Positions 1 to 13,200 of a DNA stretch of 39,672 bases are shown piece after piece. The notes under the pieces are model-generated. The model was not told the DNA's origin. It saw only the letters and a list, made by a program, of their open reading frames with translations, and ran no database searches. The stretch is from the NCBI RefSeq assembly GCF_000003605.2, contig NW_003136835.1:139266-178937 (forward strand), read 5' to 3'. Positions within the stretch are counted from its first letter, which is position 1. Every line of letters begins with the position of its first letter. This stretch comes from Saccoglossus kowalevskii. Its lineage: Eukaryota > Hemichordata > Enteropneusta > Harrimaniidae. Made by a program: the position numbers and the translations under genes.

Positions 1-1296
1 GGGTTAGGGCTTTTACTGTTGGTACATTCATGACATGTATAGTTTTATTAGGCTGTACGTTGTACTAAAGTTCATGCAGAATTTTATTGAGTTGTTGTAC
101 CAGTTAACTGTTGTTGTATTTATCAAACGAGATTTGTTCATACTACTATAGTTATTGTTGTGTTTACGCTACATGTATATTGTTGGACATTGTGTATTTC
201 ACTATTGAGTTATACAACTTTAGTAATTATTGTGATGAACATTGCTGTTAATTCTGTCAACCGGAAGTAATTATTATTGTGCGTATCACTGCCGATTCAT
301 GCATTTGTAGTGTTTATTATCATACTATTGTTAGTTTATACTCCAGTGAGCGAGGTGCCAATTATTGTGTTATGTACAAATAATTATATTTGCCCACTGT
401 TGACCTTGGTTCACCTTTATGAATATTGAATAGAAGTTGTTGTTTACTTGTCCTGTCTGCGTCGTTAATTAATGGTGTGAATGTCTCCTTGATTATAATA
501 TTCGATGTACGTTGTTACCTCGATTTACCACTGGACTGTCGAATTGTCTCGACCGGAGTAAGAGATCCCTGGTTGTTATTGCAGAGATACCAGTTAGTTG
601 CCCTTCATATAAATTTTCCCTATCTGTCCACCTGTGATTTGAGCTTATCTAGTTTTAGGCAACTTATGGGTGTGACACATATATGCTACATGCCAAATAT
701 CCAGTTGGTCGGTTGAACCACTCCCAAGAAACAAATGCCATACATTTTTGCCTTTTGGGGGAAAATCAAAGATGGCCACAAAACCACGTGACTGGTCCGA
801 TTTATGTGTTTACTGTCAGAAAGAGTTGATGCAACATGGCAATCTCAAAATAATAAATGAATATCATTATACATAGATGCAAACAACATTCAAATTTCAG
901 ATTAATGTGTTTTGTGGTTCTGAAGAAAAAGAATTTATGTGATTTTTGATTTTCTCCTGAATGCCGATTTACCGATTAACTTGCTATTTTGCATACATCA
1001 TGTAGGACCAAAGCATTCTCTGAGAAAAAAATAACATATTTAAAAGGTATGTTCAGCCTTAGTCCTGACAAAACCGCTCTGCAGTTTTAACTGTGTTTTT
1101 TTAACTGGTGGGCATATTAGACAAATGTACAGGATAGGGCACATGCAGCGGAGCAAAACAACAGCTATATTGAAAGAAGGAAACGATGGAAATTAAGCAA
1201 ATATAGTATTCACACTGAAATCGATAGTTTATTATCGATAGTTCTCAGCTGTGGTATGATTATGTTTACAGTTTTAATTTGTGTTTATTATTATAG
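1..1296 (+). other. Upstream non-coding or first-intron sequence
   Basis: No exon is recognisable. The missing ITPR first coding exon (start codon, phase-2 end) should lie here or before the window. I looked for a GD-hydrophobic-SLY-like stretch before a GT donor and found none. An ATG at 771-773 opens a 31-codon frame with no family resemblance, and an open frame at 426-716 lacks convincing composition. The window opens with GGGTTAGGG, too short to be called telomeric. Confidence 0.5.
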
Positions 1297-4223
1297 CCAT
1301 GCACATAATATACTTCATGTGTACCCGGAAAAAGACAACAAGGAGCACAAAGGAAATAAACGAACATTTCTAAACCCACAAGGTAAGACTTATTTGTTTG
1401 TAATAAGTTAATAGGACGTGTCAATGACCTGACCTGAATGTCCGGTTAAAAAATAATTCGCTGGCGTCGGCAATTAGTCGCATATGAATAGATTGGAACG
1501 CCGGGTTAACCAGTCACTACATAATTTAAAATAGGTCATAACATATGCGCACACTTATTCTAAAATTGTACGTGCCGTGACTATAACTTTTCAGGTATTT
1601 TTCATAAAGTCTGGGAACATGTATAATAATAACACAACTGCGTGTGGTTCCTATGCACATGCTAGGGTAATACATTGGCAACACAATGAATTGTCCATAC
1701 AAAAAGACAATAATTAATATGTGTTACTAGCATTTTGAAAAAGGTTGACCTGTGTCAATTTCCCTTTTATATAATGCAACATTAGGTTTATTCATATAAT
1801 GCAAAGTTTATTCAATGAGAACTATCGAACTTCTTTCTTGTGCTATTTAACAGCTGCATTGTAAACATTCGGTATTTGTGTGTATATACTTACAGTTGCA
1901 ACTTTCCAAGTATGTGTACAACACAGATACCAAGCTCAGAAGAAGTACAGGGATCAGGCCAGCAAGTTCCTCGGATACCTCCTAAAGTGTGTATAGTTGA
2001 TTGATTGAACGAATAATACAGAATGCATTTTCAAACCGTCTGCATCGGGTGTTCAAATGAAGACACGCGCATACATTTAATGTGATGGACATAAAACTAG
2101 ATAATTTACTGTCAAATGTTGGTTTGCGAAACGATATGGACAATTGCCATTATTTTCTATATGCCTGTTAAGTGACATAAATTAGGGTAAACAGTTTCGA
2201 TATCACCACACTATGTAACAGCACTCCCAGTAATCTTATTTAGATTGAATCATGAAATATGCAAATATCTCAATATCATAGTGACTGTACTGTATCTATT
2301 GAATGATCATTAATGTTTATTCTAGTGTTTGATTGTTTAAGATATTAACTCAAATGCAAGTTGCAATTTCTAATTTTCTAATTAAAAATACCCTGCAAGC
2401 TTTCACGCATGATTGTTAACACCACGAATTGAGTTGAATTCACAATTAGTAAATGTACCTTGAAGCAATATACTGATAGCTCCTTAAACGAACTTATTTC
2501 CTAATCAAATGGTGGTGAAACCGTAAATTCATGTTCATGTTAGGCGATCTTTTAAACAACTGCGACAGTAGGTTATACAGAGTCTTATATTCCCGCAAAT
2601 TAGTATTGTTATGGGTCAGTCATAACTCTATATTTCACTATTGCTTAACAAAATAATATTTTTTTGTCAACCAGGAAAAAAGGTGAACAGGTTGAAAATT
2701 TGCCGGAACTCAAGGTACGAAAATCTGTGTCGAAATTTCCAGTTTAATTCTTTAATTTAAAATAAATGTTGATATTTTGTTTTGCGATCACCAATGTGGC
2801 TATATTGTACCGTAGGCATATCGGACTTCAAAACTACCACTCAACCCTCCAAACAAGTCACACTTACTAATTACCAGTCAAGTCTTTGTGTTGCTGTAAT
2901 TTCAGAACAAGGAAATTTTCAAACGAATTACATTTTTCAGCATGTTTGAATACTGGCAACATTTAGCCTGATATCGGCGAGGATGCAATAACTCTAGCCG
3001 ACCATGTCAGGCTCGGCAACTTTGAATTCATTGAATTTTGGTATATACATGTTGTTTATACATTTAAATGTCTAAAAATAAACAATAACACTTATTAACT
3101 AATTCAATATTATTTCTGTTATATTTTAACAACGTTCCGAAATCAATTTTGCAGTTGTAGTCTCAAAAGATTACAATTATTTTACATTTAGATAAGCAAA
3201 TTTGTACTGTAATAAGGTTCCTTTTCTACTGTAATACACTGAGTGAGACCTTGGCTGCGAGGTCTGGGTACACCTGGCTGTGAGATCCCTGCCACACCTA
3301 AGCACTAATCGTCATATCATTGTCTTGTTTTTATGAATATACTTATATAGAGATTGTCAGAAAAAGAAATGAGTGAAAACGAAAAAGAACAGGCAAGACA
3401 GCTACACACACCTGTCAAATATGGCCAGATTATACAGGTAGAACCAATGATTCTATGTTATACACGTTCTTTATTAATACAGATTGCACTAGTATTACTG
3501 GTAATATATGTAATCCAATTCATGGCAATTGTACTTGATATCCATTGCAACACGATAATGCCACATATCTCTCATTTCAGCTCAAGCACGTATTTACCAA
3601 GAAATACATCCATGTCAGTACTACACATACATCCAATACAGAGCACAGTAATATGCGTGTAAGTACTGAATTTAATGTATATCGATATGCATGTAACTGT
3701 TGCTATATAACTGTATCAATTGCCACGTGTACTATGTAGCCCCAGTAGTATCACGCCAGCGTGATGTAAATACAAGGAATTAATCATATTTATTTATTGA
3801 AGGTGGAGTTACTTGATCATCATGCTAAGAAGGCACAGTTTCGAATCATGCCAAGATATAAAGTGAAATCAGAAGGAGACACAGTGAGTATATGAAACAA
3901 TATTTAAACACTCTAGCGTCTTAATTATATCCTCGGGATGAAGGTCTAGTTTATGTAGCAGCTCAACAAAACCATTGTGTAAACAGTTTTTATTGACGAA
4001 CTATGAATATAAATTGCGGTCAAACAATTTTAAATTATGTTTAAATCATTATATGACACGATCATTTGGTTAATTGGTATGTAATAAAATCATTAACATT
4101 ACAATTATTTTTCACTTAGGTACAAGTGGATGATCAAATAATTCTAGTGAGCGTCAAAACAGCTGGTCACCATCTACATGTCAGTAATGCGAGATTGGGT
4201 CAAGATTTTATTAATTCTGATTC
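1297..4223 (+). CDS. ITPR: ITPR exons: N-terminal suppressor domain (beta-trefoil)
   Basis: Exons 1297-1382, 1896-1986, 2675-2714, 3351-3437, 3581-3658, 3803-3883, 4120-4223. In IP3R this domain lowers IP3 affinity and couples ligand binding to the pore. The second exon reads VATFQVCVQHRYQAQKKYRD, matching the family stretch around RDCLFKLCPMNRYSAQKQ. The fourth ends HTPVKYGQIIQ (family: VIQYGNVIQLLH), the fifth LKHVFTKKYIHVS (family: LKSNKYLTVN), the sixth QFRIMPRYKVKSEGD (family: FYIQPFYKLRSIGD), the seventh VDDQIILVSVKTAGHHLHVS (family: IGDKVVLNPVNAGQPLHAS). The first exon starts with the third base of a codon, so at least one upstream coding exon with a phase-2 end is needed; it should hold the start codon and the first strands (family: GDICSLYAEG). 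It was not found in the window. Donor 1987 (GTGTGT) is weaker than the rest. Confidence 0.85.
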
Positions 4224-7200
4224 GTAAGTGATTATTGTTATGTGATAATGCATGCGTTTGTTAACTATCCACTATGTCTAGTATACCAGTATGTCTCGGA
4301 ATGAGATTTTGTATTATCAATATGCATATTTCAGGTTCGAGTTGAACTTGTCTGTAAGAATGTCTGGATTCTCCATACAAAGATACTATAAACCAAATGT
4401 TCACCATGAAAATATTGTCAAGGTATGTATATTATATTACAATTTAGTGTACTCCATCGTATTTTATAGTCAGCGATACTTAATATGTAAAGATCGTTCA
4501 AATAACACAGCTATTATGATTTTATTCACGTTCCGAAATCTTACGTCGTAGACTACAATTGCACTAACCCCAAATAGTTGATTTCTTTTTTCTTAAGCAT
4601 ACTGCTGCAGGTATTTTAACTTTTTTTGACATTTAAAAGTGTATGCTATTTTGTAATATAAAGGGAGGCACTGTGTTCAGATTGTTCCACAAAGAGTTGG
4701 AAGCTTATCTAACAGCCGGCGAAGTAGATGAAGATGGTAAGAGAGCACGTTTTGTTACTATATTAATTTTATTGTTATTAACGTAATTTCTGATACAACT
4801 AATGTGCATTGTGACGATTACATATTCTTTACTTTTGTTATAAGAAGAAATTTTATAACGACGAAGCGATTTAATGACAGACATCAAAATAATGTAAATG
4901 GTTGAAAGGAACTAGCTAAAATGATGATAGTGATTAGTCGTGCAGTCATTCGTAATTGTGACTACAGATAGTTCAAATAGTAGGTCACATAAATGAGACT
5001 GCCTTGAGTTGTGCTGATGGATATTTGTTCATGGAAATCTGCCAACTTTATTATGTGTGATATGTATATGTTTATACCACAACAACTGTGTCTGAACTAA
5101 TTACAACAGTTGGCTAAATGTTTAACTTGTTTTCGAGAGTAGTAGGCTTGAACATGCAGTATTTAACGTGTGAATTAAACAAACAATTGAATGGAGTTCA
5201 AATTTTCCGCCCACTTGATCCCCCTTTGAGGTCGCCCATTCATTTTCGGCCCTCGGCTGACTGGCATTTACATGACTTCACTAACAATAACCTATTTTTA
5301 TGATTTTAGTGTCATTTTAGTTTTACATAATACTGGTTCCATTCATTTCTTTATTAAAGTGATCAACTTGAAATGGCTTTAATTGAATTGCAGTCATTTT
5401 TATATTTTGTTCAGGCATAGGAACCCATGTGTATAATACGATAACTTCATTAATTCATTTATTTATTAATTAATTAATTCATTCATTCATTCATTCATTC
5501 ATTCATTCATTCATTCATTCATCAAAATGAGACAATTTTACATATATCCATTTTATTAATAAATGTAATAAATTTGGCCTAATCTGAAATAACTTTGCAA
5601 TTATGTTTTAGATTACTTTGTTTCACAGAAACACTGTGTTTGTTTACAAGATTTGTTTGCTCAGCATTATGATTATTTTATAGTTCTCTTGAGAGTGAGG
5701 GTAACTGATCCCAGACGACCCAGAACGTTATCTCCTTCCACGTCAGCAATAACATACTGGCAGATAGAAGCCGCTGAAGGAATAATGACAGGTGACGTAT
5801 TTTCATATATAACGTTATCACAAGAATACTGCAAAATATGCTGCGTAGCGTGAGTATATGCGACCCGTACTGCCTGAGTACATACAATGCGGGGAAGTGT
5901 TCTATGTTCTTCGTGTGATTAGGTGTTCGTATGCAAGGGATTTTCCACACAAAACGACGTATTTGGTCGACTTTTGTTAGCGGCTGTCTCAATATTACCC
6001 CAACCCCTGATTTGTAAATCTGCAGAAACTTGTCTATTTATGTAGTTTCATGCCGTATTCAAGATGGCGGCCCCCATATAATAAATATCGCACTTGCGCC
6101 AGCTCAATGACTTGGAACACATCGATGTTTGTGACTTAGTTACTTGAATAAGTGCAGAAATGCTTTGGAACGTGTGCTGATACGACTTTTTCATAGAACG
6201 GCAAATTATATTGTTTTTGGTGCTAGATGTATAATAATTATTCTTATTAATGATAAACATTGTAATGAACTGGATTATGATTTTTTTATTTTGTATATAT
6301 CTCAAAATTAGGTGAAGTAATGAGATGGAAGCAACCGTGTCGTCTTAGACATTTAACTACACACAAGTATTTAAGTCTAGTGGTTAAAGGAAGTGGAGTT
6401 GAGGTAAAGTCTCATGTTAGTGTGATTGTCAATTAATATGATATTACACAATATAAATACGATATTTTTTCTGTTTTAATGTTATGTACATATAATGTTG
6501 GGATGTCTTGTTCATGTCTCTACTGAGGATAGGGAAGTTGGTTTCATTTGCATAAGTTTGTCCCAAACACATTAGTAGTGTCTACGCGGACATATTCTTT
6601 GGTTCGATATGTCAATGGGTTGAGTTTTTTTTTATTTTTTCCATAAAATTTATCTTTTTATTTCAAACCTTCGTCTCCCTGCTCTATTGATACATACACT
6701 ACTTCTGCAGTTTTTAGATTTTTATTTATACCAATCACAAGGCTGTATACATCCAATTCAGGTGAATTTGATAATTTATTATTATTGATATGTGATTTCT
6801 CGTCAGTTTTACAATGCTCAATGGCGCATCAAGAAAGTGATTTTCTTGCCTCGAAGAATGCTTGTAGTCATGTAATTAGCACCAATGTTATTTTCAAAGA
6901 TATATAAAACAAGATAGTGTTATGCTTGTTTCTAGATGACAGGCTATTTTGACTTATGTTGATACAAATATTTTTAGAAGCAATGCTTGTAGTACATGCA
7001 CAGAAATTGTTTATCAGTCACACAGGGTGAATTAGTCTATCTCTGCATAGCCCCATACAGTTACATTCCAATTGAAAATCGTGATTTCTTTCTAGATACA
7101 AGAGTAATGATATAACTGAACAAATGCCCATAACATTCAACTGACTTAGACATAGATAATAAGACAGTGAGTCGTTTTATTATTTTCCTGTTTTCTAGCT

Positions 7201-10200
7201 AGGTCCAGTAATAAGTTTTCCGAGACAAAAACAATCCTTCTTTCAATGAATCTAACACTATAAACTATGGCCACGGTGATGATTGATTCGTAACTGGCAT
7301 GACAACTCTCTATTTTATCATTTATTATTGCAGCAAAATTATATAAATGTGGTATCTAGACTATTATAAGTTGCATGGTACAATTTTGTATTCATTGTAT
7401 AGGTTACAGTGACCGACGACGCATCTGGACCAGATACTATATTTAAATTTCACCCCGTTGTTCATGATACGGAAGAAATAAAAGAAGTAAAAGGGATACA
7501 GTTTGAAAGTTATGCAAGCATTGAACATGTTTCTACCAAAAAATGGTTACATGGAGATTGTGGTGAGACATGATATTTCTTGTTCTACAGAAACTATAAC
7601 TGGTTGTGTTATTCACAGTCATAATGCATTTATTGATAAATGATTTCTTCTTACTGATCATATATGTAAGCATAGCATGAGTCGAGAACATGGCACTTTT
7701 TATAATATAAATCTGTCATATACTCATTCAACAATTGTCTTTGAAAAAAATAGCTTAGGTTTCATTATCAAGTAGTCGACGCATCTATCGATATAGTATT
7801 TGTAGTTTTTTATTGAAGCATTCATTTTACTTGTTCCCTGGATGCAATGGTTTATATCATGTTTAATTTTGTTTGTATTAGGTATTCGTCAATATAATAA
7901 AGTGGAAAAGGGTGACTCGGATTCAATGAGTAATTTACAGTGGAGTAAGGCTACACTAAGGAAAATCACTGCAAGGGAAAACAAGTTACAATTTGATGAT
8001 GCATTCACTATTCAAAAGGTATGACAATTTTACTGTTTGAAATATTACAGCTGCGAGCAACGTCACAGGGGCCCAAAAGAAAGCACACGTCAACACATAA
8101 CTTCAAATTTGATAACTTTGTTGGACACTGTATATTATTATACATTTACGTTTTGATTATCAAATTTTAAGTTACATTAGATTGCCCCTAAATTGTCAAT
8201 TTTGGTAAACACGTGACTCGAACAGTGAATTGTCAATTAGATTTGGAATATGTTTGAAATCCACCTGACGTTTAATCACACTTTGAAAATCGTAAAAAAA
8301 AATATTTATGTATATTTGAAAAGGCAATTATTTAAATCATTTTGATGATGTGCTCTTGACTATACCTTGAAATATCACGACATAATTTATTCAGATAGAT
8401 CATTGTTATTTGATGATTATTATGATATTTAGATGTATAAATAAAGTTTTGTCCTTCTGAAGAGGCTATGATTCACTATTCTGGACTCTTAATATTTGAC
8501 CTGGACTTGTATTTGACAATTTTAGGACAATAGTTTGATTTTGATGTTACCTTTATGGTCAATATGTTTCCCTAACAATGAAATAATTCTACACTGCTAG
8601 TTGAGGTTTGTCCTTAATATGGTCCACGTTTTGGAGACAAAATTTGGCACAACAAGATATTCCTGGAAAAGTGTGTTCATTTTATTCTTAATATCATATA
8701 TGCTTGTACATTTCACCATGGATATATAGTTATATTATTTGCCAGAATTTAATATAAACTTCAGAATTATGAATGAAAATATAGACGATTGAAATTAATG
8801 CTTGTGAACAAGAAATGGACAAGACCATAACTGGGCGAACAAACCAAGCGTCAGAATCTGAATGTATATATTTCCTTTTATACATGAAATAAACTTGTGT
8901 TCCAGGTGGATACTGATTTGATTGAAATCTTCAATTTCGTTGCTGGTATGGTGCCTGTTTTACAGAAAATTGTTAAGGATGTAAGTGCACTTGTTTTATA
9001 GCTTCAAAAATTCAGGACCAGTGACAATATATACATAGTGACGTAATTGAGGGTCAATGACCATGTATACATAGTGACGTAATTGAGGATCAGTGACCAA
9101 GTATACACAGTGACGTAATTGAGGGTCCGTGATCATGTATACATAGTGACGTAATTGAGGGTCAATGACCATGTATACAAAGTGACGTAATTGAGGGTCA
9201 GTGACCATGTATACATAGTGACGTAATTGAGGGTCAATGACCATGTATACATAGTGACGTAATTGAGGATTAGTGACCATGTATACATAGTGACGTAACT
9301 GTGGGTCAGTGACCATGTATACATAGTGACGTAATTGAGGATCAGTGACCATGTATACATAGTGACGTAATTGAGGGTCAGCGACCATGTATACATAGTG
9401 ACGTAATTGAAGGTCAGTGACCATGTATACATAGTGACGTAATTGAGGATCAGTGACCATGTATACACTTCGCAAACATAACCCAAACATGTTCAGCAAG
9501 TTATTTTAGAATTTTCCTCCTTAGAATAAAATACCTAATAAAAAACAGGCCAAGAAGATCACAGATGCCTTACAAGAATTGAATCGTTTTATGAATGTGA
9601 ATGGTGAATATATAAAAGATAGACAGAAATTACTGAGAAACCTGAAAGTCGTTGATTTACTTGTGGACGTAACTAAATTATCTTACAAGAAGGAGAACGA
9701 GAAACATAAAAGGTGAGCAAGATTTTGTTTACAATCAAATGTTTCCCAATATTATGCTATATCTGAAATTGATGACTGGTTAGTAAATAAATGCATGATT
9801 CGCGAATGAATGGGAGGGGGGTAATTTTTCTTATTTTGAATTATTTAAAAAAAGCTGATTTAAAGCTGAAGGGTCGTCACCTGCGCACGCGCGGGAATTG
9901 AGTCACATGCGATGATAACAACACATGCTAAGAACGCAAAGGCTCATAGGTGGACGCTTGTTTGTAAACAATGACACGCTATGGCAACCTGGGGCATACA
10001 TAGGTAACAACTCCCTCCCCCGCTTTAAAAATAAAATGACTTTCATCTTATCTGTATCATCGTAATCGATATTGTACTGACCAATTTGGCATCTCGACCG
10101 GCTTTTGTCCTATGTACATCTTTTGGGATATTTGTTAAATTTCTCTTAATAAATAAATAAAGTATTATAAATGTTGAATTATTCTATATGATGAATACGG

Positions 10201-13200
10201 CACGTGCTGAAGAATATTAATTGTATTGTAATTATGATGATAACTGACTGGTTGACCTCGATTGTTTATTTTTGTAGAATGGCTGATATTATTATAATGT
10301 GTTACGAAGTCTTATATACATATGTCTGTGGTGACAGTAGAAAGAATGAACTATACCTTGCAAGATTTATTGATTACTTTCAAGGTCAATTGAAACAGGT
10401 TAGTTAACACTATCAACAGATGGCATATTCAATTAAAAAAAATAACCAGTAACCACGGTTATCGCATCAACACTTCTGGTTATAAACAAACAAAAACAAG
10501 ATTGTGTCCACTGTCCATTATCAGCTGATGCCACAATCTATAGTATATTTAGTCTTTCAAGAAACATCGTGTAGGATATGCAAAATAACAATTTCACAAC
10601 GATTGAATTACTGCCTGATATAAACTGTATTTGATACCTCCACATATTGAATTAACATAAGTTTTATTTATTTCTAGACAAGTGTAGGTAATGTTTTTAC
10701 AGAACAAAATGTTGGACATGTTGTTACACGTATGCTGATGGAGTTGTTTCGTGATAATCGGAAGATTGTTGACAGAATAACGAAGCAACATATTACGCAA
10801 TACATAGATTTACTTGAGGAAAGCAAGGTGAGATAATAATTTGAAAATAAATCAAAAGCAATAAAGATCGATTAGTATATGTATACAAATTTGAAGTTGG
10901 AAATATTAGTATTTAAAAACCAGGTCACACATTAGTTAAAGGGAGCTACTCGTAACTTGTATGTAGTTTCTATTAAAATACTGTACAGAGAAAGGTGACT
11001 GTAGAATCGGTTTGTTGGAATTTTGTGGGAGTTCAAGTTGTCATATTGTGATTTTATTCAGACATAATGGGACATGAAATCCAGTTACGAGCGTTTGTAA
11101 ACAAACTCCAACATTTCTATATATAGACAATGGTATATCACAACAAGTGATAGTACCTCAAAGCAGCCAATGGGGATAGACAATGTCATTTTTTGAAAGG
11201 GGATATATCGGTGGGTGCAGCTTGTATGATCTGCATTCATCTCCATTCTTCAATATATGTGATTGTCTTGCATAAAATCGACATGTATTGATGAGTGAAT
11301 TTCATATATGTAGTTGCTTTTTTACATGAATCTGTCATATTATCTCTCTAATATGTGTATGTAGAACTATAATTATTTGGATCTACTGGGCGTGCTGTGT
11401 GTTTGTAATGGTGTAGCCATTCCCGGGAACCAAAGTAAGTTAAATCATTGGAATAATTTTTATTTTTATATTGTTCACAATACCATAATCTGATTCATCA
11501 AACTGAATCATGTCCACACGTTTTCTTCTCTTCAAAGACGTCATCGCTGGAGCCTGGTCCAAGGAAAGGAAACCAGGTACTAATGTAGGTATCACGTGAC
11601 AAGTCAGTTATAATTTGATTGATTTTGTGATTGCAAGAAGTTTGGATTCTACTTCAGGAACTGTACACGATATATACAGTTAGTCAGTTTTTTACTTGCG
11701 TTTGTTAAACTATCAATGCAAATAAAAATTCTTTATTTATTTGTTTTCATGACCAGTCATGTTTGTATTTTACTGAAGTTGGATCAGCAATAGGCAAAAC
11801 AGATGATGATATGTATATATCTACTGATAATGGTAAAACGTGGATCCCTTTAAGTGGTGATTCAAAAGAACATCACATATTCCTCGAACATCAGCTGGAT
11901 TTATTTGGTAAACTGTCCCAGGTGAGTGACGTGGCATCGTGTTTTACAGTTCTTCGTGGAGATCTGCGTAGTCTATGCAGATATATTAATTTTAAAGTTT
12001 AAGCAATGTATGTGATATTCAGTTGCAAAAATGCAGCAAATACTGTATTTTGATACTCAAACTCATAGATCCCGTTAAACACATGAAATAAACTTAAAAT
12101 AATTATAATCAGAAACTCGATTAATCTCTAAAAATTTCAATTACACTTCAAAAAAACCTGAAACCCAGAAACCCTGGTCGTATACGAGTAAAATGCATTA
12201 TATTTTAATGTAAATACCTGGATAAAAAACTCTCACACTTGAATCACTTCTGGGCTACATGCGATACATTCCATGATGTTATACCCGAGATGTTTAACTG
12301 GTTTCAAACAAACTTTCAAACATGATTAATTATTGAATATCCCCTTTGAAAGGGGAAAGTTCCACTGAAGTGAGTTATGAGTATGTTCCTGGAATATATG
12401 AGAATACTGAATATGCTTAGCAGACGTGAAATGGAAATGATACATTATATTATAGTGTACTTTCACATAAAAAAATATTAATGTATTATTATTAATCTTT
12501 GTTTTCAGGGTCGCAATGAAAATGTGATTGAAAAGATTACCGACAAGTTTACTTTTCAGAAAGCCTATCTTTCTTTAAAGAATGACAAGTTACCAGCAAC
12601 ACTTCGAGCCAAGTATTGTGAGCTAATAAAGAGTAAGTTCAGTATGTTCATCTGCAGTCAGAGTGGCGTTCTGAAAACTGAAATATCATATCTATATAAC
12701 ATATAAGACCAAAGAGAAATATAATTAGTCACATGGTTTCATTTATTGTTTGTACCCAAGAGAACGACTTTGCATGGAGACGGTCAAACCCTGGTGGCAG
12801 CCATGTTTGTTTTTAGCTCCCGTGATGCGGAGCTTATGTGTTATCGGTGTCTGTGACGCTGTGACTTTGTGACTAAAATTTGTTCCTCTGATAACTTAAG
12901 ATCTACAATTTCAATTCAAATGAAATTTGGCACACGACTATAATATATGATGAGTAGATGTGCTAATTTAATTGTGGTGCAATTCCATGCATTTTAATTA
13001 GCTAATTATTGCATTAATTAATTTATAACTTAGTGGTCTTGGAAATTTCTAAACAAATATTTAACTTGGGTGAGTAGCCTAATTTGCATATTGCGATAAC
13101 GTATTCTGTCGCAAAAATACTTGTAATATTTTATTGGAAGGTCTGAAATTTGCGAGTTTTAGTATATAATGATTAAATGTGTCATCATGGATGTTATTTG

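Noticed and set aside
1-10. Telomere at the window start (GGGTTAGGG)
   Set aside because: Only about one and a half repeat units.
426-716. 96-codon plus-strand open frame as a gene or first ITPR exon
   Set aside because: No suppressor-domain resemblance, no suitable phase-2 donor, and frames of this length occur by chance here.
5678-5992. 104-codon minus-strand frame
   Set aside because: It is antisense to the conserved ITPR exon 5684-5791 and shows no family resemblance.
9019-9470. CRISPR-like array of 36-bp units
   Set aside because: Units are directly adjacent with no unique spacers, and the host sequence is eukaryotic; it is a minisatellite.
8996-9499. Long minus-strand frames encoding repeated YMVTDPQLRH- and TWSLTLNYV-like peptides
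   Set aside because: They arise because the 36-bp minisatellite unit is divisible by three and lacks stops; two frames are open at once and neither has other support.
11538-11573. Donor at 11574 (CCAG before GTACTA) for the 11538 exon
   Set aside because: It leaves phase 1, which runs into a stop in the next exon; the donor at 11585 keeps the frame open.
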